A stretch of 7,169 bases of DNA from JBJEQG01 sp051881635 (GTDB taxonomy: Bacteria; Bacillota; Clostridia; Oscillospirales; Acutalibacteraceae). The stretch spans positions 1-7,169 of the forward strand of contig JBJEQG010000174.1 of assembly GCA_051881635.1 (NCBI GenBank), read 5' to 3'. Below, in pieces: positions 1-5,199 of this stretch. Under the pieces are notes generated by a model. It was not told where the DNA came from, did not search any database, and saw only the letters and a program-made list of their open reading frames with translations. How positions within the stretch are numbered: the first letter of the stretch is position 1; each line of letters starts with the position of its first letter. The translations under genes were made by a program, and so were the position numbers.

Positions 1-341
1 TTGACCAGATTCCCGATGTGGTTCTCGGTGCAAACTATGCCACAACCGCAGAAGTATTTATGGCTGTTTCTAACGGTGTTGCCGACCTTGCTGTTATTGA
101 TGTTCCGACAGCGAAATCTGCATTACTTACAAACAAAGACCTCAAACTGATTATGCTTGATGAAAAAGATACTTTTGAGGGCGATCAGGAAATGACAAAT
201 GTATGTATTGCAACAAGAAAAGATGATACAGCGTTAAGAGATAAACTTCAAGAGGCTATGAACGCCATCAATTGGAATGACAAGACAAAGATGGACGAGC
301 TTATGGAAGAAGCAATTTCTGTTCAGCCGGCGGCTCAATAA
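1..341 (+). CDS. Amino-acid ABC transporter substrate-binding protein, C-terminal part (5' truncated by window edge)
   Basis: The C-terminal 112 residues of a type 2 periplasmic-binding-fold protein (SBP_bac_3 family), which captures an amino acid outside the membrane and delivers it to the ABC permease. The reading frame is open from base 3 (DQIPDVVLGANYATTAEVF) to the TAA at 339-341. The GTG at 18 is an internal valine, not a start. Visible family features are the segment in which a small-residue/Thr stretch is followed by 'NGVADLAVIDVPTA', the hinge-proximal acidic D of 'VIDVP', and the usual C-terminal 'CIATRKDDTALRDKLQEAMNAI' type helix, in which charged residues follow an R-K turn. The lipoprotein signal peptide and ligand-contacting N-lobe lie outside the window, so the ligand cannot be predicted beyond polar amino acids. 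A hairpin and then a HisM-type permease and a PotD/GlnQ-type ATPase gene follow, which supports the assignment. The family is clear; the substrate is not. Confidence 0.88.
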   Translation, partial: DQIPDVVLGANYATTAEVFMAVSNGVADLAVIDVPTAKSALLTNKDLKLIMLDEKDTFEGDQEMTNVCIATRKDDTALRDKLQEAMNAINWNDKTKMDELMEEAISVQPAAQ

Positions 342-353
342 TTTAAAGTAACG

Positions 354-400
354 AACTGCGGCTGCTGACAAAAGGGGCAGCCGCAGTTTATATTTTTATT
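354..400 (+). terminator. Hairpin with T-rich tail between binding-protein and permease genes (partial terminator or mRNA-stabilising stem)
   Basis: A perfect 12-bp inverted repeat, 354-365 (AACTGCGGCTGC) against 377-388, encloses an 11-base loop. It is followed by a T-rich but interrupted tract, TTATATTTTTATT. The GC-rich stem supports a strong fold, but the broken T tract suggests incomplete termination. There is no recognisable promoter between it and the permease start at 429, so the permease must be reached by read-through. Such stems after binding-protein genes are known to raise binding-protein mRNA relative to the membrane components; applying that here is inference. Confidence 0.75.
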
Positions 401-428
401 CTGTGCATGAGAAAAGAGAGGGAATTGT

Positions 429-1187
429 ATGAATTTTTCTGATCCGAGTAATATGTTTGAATGGATCGTTTATCTTGTAAACGAATATCATTCCATTTTC
501 CTTGAAGGTATGTGGATAACATTATATATATCAGTTATAGGTACGATTGTAGGTTTTATTCTCGGCTATTTGGTCGGCATTGTTCAGGATTTAAAAATAA
601 ATAAAGAAGATCATATTATAAAGCGTATTATTATGCGTTTCTTTAAAGTTATTTGTGTTGTTTATGTGGAAATTTTCAGAGGTACACCAATGATTGTACA
701 GGCTATGATTATTTACTATGGCCTGCTTCAATCCGGTGTTAAAATTTCTCCGATTTTTGCAGGTATTCTCGTAACAGTTTTGAATACCGGTGCTTATATG
801 GCAGAAACCGTCAGAGGCGGTATTAAGTCTATTGATGTCGGACAAAAAGAGGGTGCGTGGTCATTGGGAATGTCCCCGATGATGACAATGCTGAGAGTTG
901 TATTGCCGCAGGCTTTCAGAAATGTTATTCCTGAAATGGTCAATACTTTCCTGACAAACCTTAAAATGACATCTGTATTGAATGTTATTGGCGTTTCGGA
1001 ATTGTTCCTCGCAGCAAAAACTGCCGGCGGTACATACTATAAATATTTTGAGGCCTATATTGTTGTTGGAATTATCTATTTTGTCCTTTGCTTTGTATTC
1101 AATCGCCTGTTTATCGTACTTGAAAAGAAAATTGCAAGAAGAAACGATTACGAGCTTGCAGTTGAATATATGGAAGACAAGATGTGA
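429..1187 (+). CDS. Polar amino-acid ABC transporter permease (HisM/GlnP family)
   Basis: A 252-residue integral membrane subunit forming the translocation path of an amino-acid importer, probably as a homodimer because only one permease gene is present. Hydrophobic segments lie at about residues 24-52, 71-100, 108-126, 180-197 and 209-231, matching the usual five-helix HisM-type core. The family signature EIFRGTP is at 81-87 and GAYMAETVRGGI at 121-132. The cytoplasmic EAA loop that contacts the ATPase starts at Q139/E141-G-A, has the conserved G147 and ends in LP at 159-160. The ATG at 429 has a purine-rich GAGAGGGA site at about 416-423. The gene ends with TGA at 1185-1187, inside the ribosome binding site of the ATPase gene 13 bases upstream of its start, consistent with translational coupling. 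The polar/hydrophilic amino-acid class is secure; the exact ligand is unknown. Confidence 0.93.
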   Translation: MNFSDPSNMFEWIVYLVNEYHSIFLEGMWITLYISVIGTIVGFILGYLVGIVQDLKINKEDHIIKRIIMRFFKVICVVYVEIFRGTPMIVQAMIIYYGLLQSGVKISPIFAGILVTVLNTGAYMAETVRGGIKSIDVGQKEGAWSLGMSPMMTMLRVVLPQAFRNVIPEMVNTFLTNLKMTSVLNVIGVSELFLAAKTAGGTYYKYFEAYIVVGIIYFVLCFVFNRLFIVLEKKIARRNDYELAVEYMEDKM

Positions 1188-1200
1188 GGAGGGACTTTTT

Positions 1201-1983
1201 ATGTCAGAAGAAACAGCAAAGAAAGTAATTGCCGTTGAAAATTTGAGTAAATCCTTCGGTGAACATCAGGTTCTCCGCAAAATTGATTTTTCTGTCGATA
1301 AAGGTGAAGTCATTTGCATTGTTGGTTCGTCCGGTTCGGGAAAATCGACTTTGCTCCGCTGTATCAATAAACTTGAACGCCAAACAGACGGACAAATATT
1401 TTTCCACGGCAAGGAAGTTGCAGACAAACAAAGGGAAATCAACGAATACCGTTCAAAGGTAGGCATGGTTTTTCAGTCATTCAACCTTTTTAATAATATG
1501 ACAGTTCTGAAAAACTGCATGATTGCGGTTACAGGTGTTCTTCATGAACCGAAAAAAGAAGCATTTGACAGAGCCATCAAACATTTGAAAGCGGTTGGCA
1601 TGGCTCCCTATATCAATGCCTATCCCACACAGCTTTCCGGTGGTCAGAAACAGCGTGTTGCGATTGCCAGAGCCCTTTGCATGAACCCGGAAGTTCTGCT
1701 TTTTGACGAACCGACATCGGCACTTGACCCGGAAATGGTTGGCGATGTTTTGAATGTTATGAAGGATTTGGCAAAAACAGGTCTTACAATGATTATTGTA
1801 ACGCATGAAATGGCGTTTGCACGAGATGTATCCACAAGAACCATTTTTATGGACCGTGGCTATATTGTCGAGGACGCACCACCGCATGAATTGTTCTATA
1901 ATCCGAAAAATCCGAGAACAAGAGAATTTTTGTCAAGATTTCTTGAAGGTCAAAACAATAACGGGGGTAAACAAAGTGAATAA
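1201..1983 (+). CDS. Polar amino-acid ABC transporter ATP-binding protein (GlnQ/HisP family)
   Basis: A 260-residue cytoplasmic ATPase that powers the importer. All motifs are intact: Walker A GSSGSGKST at 42-50, Q-loop glutamine Q92 in 'MVFQSFNLF', signature LSGGQ at 155-159, Walker B VLLFDE at 175-180 followed by PTSALD (181-186), and switch histidine H202. The 'FNLFNNMTVLKN' and 'THEMAFARDV' stretches are characteristic of the polar amino-acid (HisP/GlnQ) subfamily. The start is ATG 1201, because AGGAGGG at 1187-1193 is placed 7 bases upstream. The same frame stays open further upstream (to 982), but that part overlaps the permease and has no family similarity. The last 8 bases overlap the GTG start of the downstream kinase-like gene. 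Length is slightly above the usual ~240-245 because of a polar C-terminal tail (QNNNGGKQSE). Confidence 0.96.
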   Translation: MSEETAKKVIAVENLSKSFGEHQVLRKIDFSVDKGEVICIVGSSGSGKSTLLRCINKLERQTDGQIFFHGKEVADKQREINEYRSKVGMVFQSFNLFNNMTVLKNCMIAVTGVLHEPKKEAFDRAIKHLKAVGMAPYINAYPTQLSGGQKQRVAIARALCMNPEVLLFDEPTSALDPEMVGDVLNVMKDLAKTGLTMIIVTHEMAFARDVSTRTIFMDRGYIVEDAPPHELFYNPKNPRTREFLSRFLEGQNNNGGKQSE

Positions 1984-2620
1984 TATCATTATTACTGTGG
2001 CTCGTGGTTTTGGCAGTGGCGGTAAAGAGATTGCTTCACGAGTTGCGAAAGATTTGGGCATATCCTGTTATGAGAACAGAATTTTAACACTTGCCTCTCA
2101 ACTTAGCGGTCTTGATGAGGAACTGTTCAATGAAGTTAATGAAAAGGTGAGAGATAGAGGCGGTTTTGCCGCTTTTATGAAAGGGCTGCCAAGAGCAAAA
2201 AATTATATTACCAAAGGAAAGTTTGTATCGGACGATACACTGTTTGAGTATCAAAAAAAGATTATAGAGGAATTGGCGGCAACACAGTCTTGTGTTATTG
2301 TCGGAAAATGTGCCGATTGGATATTAAGAGGGCGCGATAATGTTATCAGTCTGTATATTGAAGCACCCCGTGACTTCTGCCTGAAACGAACAATGGAACA
2401 TATGCAGGTCAGCGAGGAAGTTGCGGAAAGAAGCATTGTACAAACAGACAAGTATCGTGCCAATTACTATAAATACTATACAAAGGGAAACTATTGGACA
2501 AATCCGATTAACTATGACTTAACGCTCAACAGCGAAAAGGTTGGTATAGAGCAATGTGTTCAGTTGATTGAATGCTATGTTCAAATCAAGATGAAGCATT
2601 TGGGAATTGAAAAATTATAA
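1976..2620 (+). CDS. Cytidylate kinase-like family protein (function unassigned)
   Basis: A 214-residue soluble P-loop protein resembling the cytidylate kinase-like family (Pfam PF13189 type), common in Clostridia but without an established substrate. The N-terminus 'IIITVARGFGSGGKEIA' holds the nucleotide-binding loop G11-F-G-S-G-G-K17. Other family marks are 'CYENRIL' at 31-37, 'CVIVGKCADWIL' at 106-117 and 'LYIEAPRDF' at 127-135, with an R-rich lid-like stretch from R138 to R161 (including 'RTMEHM' and 'QTDKYRANYY'). The frame is open upstream to 1805 but that part overlaps the ATPase gene. I choose GTG 1976 because GGGGG at 1963-1967 sits 8 bases upstream and the protein then begins at the beta strand leading into the P-loop. 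It overlaps the ATPase stop by 8 bases and ends 19 bases before the aminotransferase, so it belongs to the operon. True CMP kinase (Cmk) has a different motif set; a phosphotransferase role on an unknown substrate is possible. Confidence 0.85.
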   Translation: MNNIIITVARGFGSGGKEIASRVAKDLGISCYENRILTLASQLSGLDEELFNEVNEKVRDRGGFAAFMKGLPRAKNYITKGKFVSDDTLFEYQKKIIEELAATQSCVIVGKCADWILRGRDNVISLYIEAPRDFCLKRTMEHMQVSEEVAERSIVQTDKYRANYYKYYTKGNYWTNPINYDLTLNSEKVGIEQCVQLIECYVQIKMKHLGIEKL

Positions 2621-2639
2621 TTATTTTGGAGGCTTTGTT

Positions 2640-3860
2640 ATGAAACTCAGTGAAACAGGACTTAATGCAAAAGAACTCAAAGAACTTGTCAGCAAGTACA
2701 TGATTGAAACCTATGAGCGTTTTGATTTTGTTGCTGAAACCGCCAAAGATATGTATATCTATGACGAAAAAGGAACAGCTTATCTCGATTTCTATGCCGG
2801 TATTGCCGTAAATAGTGCTGGTAACTGTAACGAAAAGGTTGTTGCCGCTATTCAGTCGCAGGCGGCTGACTTAATTCATACATTCAACTATCCGTACACC
2901 ATTCCACAGGCATTGTTGGCAAAGAAAATTTGCGATACTATTGGTATGGATAAAATCTACTACCAAAACTCAGGTACAGAGGCAAACGAGGCTATGATTA
3001 AGCTTGCCAGAAAATACGGCGTAGACAAATATGGTCCTGACAAGTTTGAAATCATTACCGCAAAAATGGGTTTCCACGGCAGAAGTTTCGGTTCCATGTC
3101 AGCCACAGGTCAACCCGGAACAGCCATTCAAAATGGCTTTGGCTCTATGACACCCGGATTTAAGTATGCGGAGTATAATAACCTTAAAGCATTTGAGGAC
3201 GCAATTACGGATAACACGATTGCAATCATGATTGAGCCCGTACAGGGCGAAGGCGGTGTTCACCCCGCAACACAGGAATTTATGACAGGTTTGAGAAAAC
3301 TTTGTGATGAGCGTGGTTTATTGCTTTGCCTTGATGAGGTTCAGACAGGCTGGTGCAGAACAGGTGAAGTTATGGCATATATGAACTATGGTGTAAAGCC
3401 GGACATTGTGTCTATGGCAAAAGCCATGGGCGGTGGTATGCCAATCGGTGCAATTTGTGCGACCAATGAGGTTGCAAAGGCATTTACAAGCGGTTCTCAC
3501 GGCAGTACATACAGCGGCAATCCGGTTGCTTGTGCGGCATCTCTTGCACAGATAGGCGAACTTCTCGACCGGGATTTGGCAGGCAATGCTAAAAAGATGG
3601 GTGCTTATTTTATGGATAAGCTCAGAAAAACAGTACCTCATGTTAAGGAAGTTCGTGGTTTGGGACTTATGGTTGGCGTTGAGTTTGAGGACGGCTTTAA
3701 TTCGGTTGATGTAAAACACGGCTGTTTTGACAGAAAGCTGATTATTACAGCGATTGGTTCTAATGTTATTCGTATGGTTCCGCCGCTGATTTTGACGGAA
3801 AAAGAATGTGATATGGCGGCAGAGATTATTGCAGATGCAGTAAAGGCTCTTGAAAAGTAA
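2640..3860 (+). CDS. Class III PLP aminotransferase, acetylornithine aminotransferase-like
   Basis: A 406-residue fold-type I PLP enzyme moving an omega-amino group from a substrate such as N-acetylornithine, ornithine or GABA to 2-oxoglutarate, leaving a semialdehyde. PLP-site features: SGTEA at 111-115 (phosphate cradle), FHGR at 145-148 (ring stacking), E199 in 'IEPVQGEGG', D232 in 'LDEVQTGWCRTG' (pyridine nitrogen) and the Schiff-base lysine K261 in 'SMAKAMGGGMPIGA'. 'HGSTYSGNPVACAA' (297-310) and the C-terminal 'NVIRMVPPLILTEKE' are ArgD-like, and the length fits ArgD (about 390-410). Start ATG 2640 has a perfect GGAGG at 2628-2632, 7 bases away; an in-frame ATG at 2607 lies within the preceding gene. 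The ArgD 'GHxHP' segment is altered here to G61-N-C-N. No other arginine genes are present, so a catabolic role (ornithine, GABA, 5-aminovalerate) cannot be excluded; I give no gene symbol. Confidence 0.9.
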   Translation: MKLSETGLNAKELKELVSKYMIETYERFDFVAETAKDMYIYDEKGTAYLDFYAGIAVNSAGNCNEKVVAAIQSQAADLIHTFNYPYTIPQALLAKKICDTIGMDKIYYQNSGTEANEAMIKLARKYGVDKYGPDKFEIITAKMGFHGRSFGSMSATGQPGTAIQNGFGSMTPGFKYAEYNNLKAFEDAITDNTIAIMIEPVQGEGGVHPATQEFMTGLRKLCDERGLLLCLDEVQTGWCRTGEVMAYMNYGVKPDIVSMAKAMGGGMPIGAICATNEVAKAFTSGSHGSTYSGNPVACAASLAQIGELLDRDLAGNAKKMGAYFMDKLRKTVPHVKEVRGLGLMVGVEFEDGFNSVDVKHGCFDRKLIITAIGSNVIRMVPPLILTEKECDMAAEIIADAVKALEK

Positions 3861-3877
3861 ATTTTAATTTAACGAAA

Positions 3878-3917
3878 AAGAGGATACACCCTCCGTACAA
3901 GGTGTATCCTTTTGTTC
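3878..3917 (+). terminator. Hairpin with short T run after the aminotransferase gene
   Basis: A perfect 10-bp inverted repeat, AGGATACACC at 3881-3890 against 3901-3910, with a 10-base loop. It extends by one G-U and two A-T pairs to 3878-3913 and is followed by TTTTGTT. It is 17 bases past the aminotransferase stop and ends about 25 bases before the next start. The stem is convincing and the T run short, so termination is probably partial. No clear promoter follows it before 3939. Confidence 0.65.
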
Positions 3918-3938
3918 ATGAAAGAGAAGGTAAAAACG

Positions 3939-5072
3939 ATGAATTTTGATTATTCACACCCAATAAATTTGAAATTTGGCAGAGGAAAAGTTGATACAGT
4001 TGGTGCTGTATGTAAGGCATACGGCAAAAAAGCATTGATTGTAACAGGAAAAGGCAGTACAAAAAAATCAGGGTTGCTTGACAGAGTGATTTCAAATCTT
4101 AAAACAGAGGATATTGAGTCTGTTGTCTTTGATAAAGTATCGCAAAATCCTCTGACAACCACTGTGTATGAAGGTGTTGAAATTTCCAAAGCGGAACAGT
4201 GCGACATGATTATTGGCGTGGGCGGCGGTTCTATCATGGACGCCGCAAAAGCGATTGCTTTTTGTGTTGTTAATGAAGGTGATGTTTCGGACTATATTTT
4301 CGGAAGAAAACAAGGGAAAGGGGCTTTACCAATTATTCTTATTCCCACCACCTGCGGTACAGGCAGTGAGGGCAATCAAATTGCCGTTCTCACAAATCCC
4401 GAAACCAAAGATAAAAAGGCATTATATACCATGCAAATTTTACCAAAAGTTTCTATCATTGACCCCGATGTTATGAAAACCATTCCGCCGCATATTCTTT
4501 CTTCGGTCGGTTTTGATGCCTTTACACACGCATTGGAAGCCTATACCTCAAAAAAATCAAATCCGCTGACGGATATGCAGTCTTTGTATGCCATGAAACT
4601 TATTGCAGATAATTTGCCTTTGCTAATGAACGATGCAGACAATGAAACCGCATGGGAAGCGGTTAGCCTTGCCGCAACTTTGGGCGGTATGGTCATTGGT
4701 GTAGCAGGTGTATCGGCGGCACACGGCATGGAACACCCCGCATCAGGCTTGAAAAATATTGTTCACGGCAGAGGGCTTGCCGCTCTGACACCGCCGATAG
4801 TTGAACGCTTGGCACCGTCACTGCCGGATAAGTTTGCAGAGATATCGAAAATTTTAGGCGGAAAAGATGCGGCAGATTGTGCGGATTGTATCAGAACTTT
4901 TTTGAAAAAAATCAATCTTGATGTTACATTAAATGATTTGGGTATTACGCATGATGATGTTGCATGGTTGACTGATAATTGCATGAAAATTTCCATAGGA
5001 AATCTTAAAAATGCACCGGTTGTTTTTAGTGAACAGGAAATTTCTCGAATTTATCATGAAGCTATCGGATAA
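3939..5072 (+). CDS. Iron-containing alcohol dehydrogenase (group III, butanol dehydrogenase-like)
   Basis: A 377-residue cytoplasmic NAD(P)H-dependent oxidoreductase interconverting an aldehyde and an alcohol. The N-terminal dinucleotide domain carries the family GGGS loop at 95-98 ('IIGVGGGSIMDAAKA') and 'PTTCGTGSE' at 136-144. The helical domain supplies the metal ligands D193 and H197 ('GFDAFTHALEAY'), H262 ('AAHGMEHP') and H276 ('IVHGRG'), spaced as in the known D-H-H-H set of lactaldehyde reductase FucO. Length is typical (370-390). ATG 3939 is chosen because AGAAGG at 3925-3930 lies 8 bases upstream and the protein then begins at the family's usual 'F-Y-P-I-F-G-G' strand; two in-frame upstream starts (3912 TTG, 3918 ATG) overlap the preceding hairpin or lack a site. 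Substrate is not determined: a semialdehyde made by the upstream aminotransferase is possible, as are general fermentation aldehydes. Confidence 0.93.
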   Translation: MNFDYSHPINLKFGRGKVDTVGAVCKAYGKKALIVTGKGSTKKSGLLDRVISNLKTEDIESVVFDKVSQNPLTTTVYEGVEISKAEQCDMIIGVGGGSIMDAAKAIAFCVVNEGDVSDYIFGRKQGKGALPIILIPTTCGTGSEGNQIAVLTNPETKDKKALYTMQILPKVSIIDPDVMKTIPPHILSSVGFDAFTHALEAYTSKKSNPLTDMQSLYAMKLIADNLPLLMNDADNETAWEAVSLAATLGGMVIGVAGVSAAHGMEHPASGLKNIVHGRGLAALTPPIVERLAPSLPDKFAEISKILGGKDAADCADCIRTFLKKINLDVTLNDLGITHDDVAWLTDNCMKISIGNLKNAPVVFSEQEISRIYHEAIG

Positions 5073-5096
5073 TTCTATTTTTTCCTTTCTTTTTTC
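5047..5096 (+). terminator. Possible weak intrinsic terminator overlapping the dehydrogenase stop codon
   Basis: Bases 5047-5055 (GAATTTATC) pair with 5068-5075 (GATAATTC), eight A-T-rich pairs with one bulged T and a 12-base loop. Downstream is a pyrimidine tract, TATTTTTTCCTTTCTTTTTT, to 5096. The right arm includes the dehydrogenase TAA. The stem is weak, but the long T-rich tail and the fresh promoter just downstream fit a transcription unit boundary here. Confidence 0.45.
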
Positions 5097-5116
5097 GCAA
5101 GCTGTGAGCATGACGG

Positions 5117-5145
5117 TTGAAAAACCGAAAACAAACTGCTATAAT
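5117..5145 (+). promoter_or_regulatory. Near-consensus sigma-A promoter for aspS, with extended -10
   Basis: TTGAAA at 5117-5122, a 17-base spacer and TATAAT at 5140-5145, preceded by TG at 5137-5138 (TGCTATAAT, extended -10). Predicted start of transcription is about 5152, giving a leader of roughly 48 bases. The leader holds only a small 4-bp stem (5157-5160 with 5167-5170, loop TTTTCG) and the ribosome binding site. It is too short for a T-box riboswitch. Confidence 0.85.
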
Positions 5146-5199
5146 GTTAATCAATCAGGGTTTTCGCCCTTAAAAATTTGCGAAGGAAGTTTTTAAATT

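Noticed and set aside
982..1200. Upstream in-frame extension of the ATPase gene to 982
   Set aside because: It overlaps the conserved permease coding sequence, shows no family similarity, and the ribosome binding site at 1187-1193 fits ATG 1201.
1805..1975. Upstream in-frame extension of the cytidylate kinase-like gene
   Set aside because: It lies fully within the ATPase gene; GTG 1976 has a well-placed GGGGG site and starts just before the P-loop strand.
5114..5127. Small CGGTT-GAAA-AACCG hairpin as a regulatory operator
   Set aside because: Only five base pairs and it coincides with the -35 box upstream of the transcription start; chance is a sufficient explanation.
5011..5196. Small + strand open frame spanning the dehydrogenase end and the aspS promoter
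   Set aside because: It overlaps the dehydrogenase in another frame, contains the promoter and the aspS ribosome binding site, and has no recognisable protein features.
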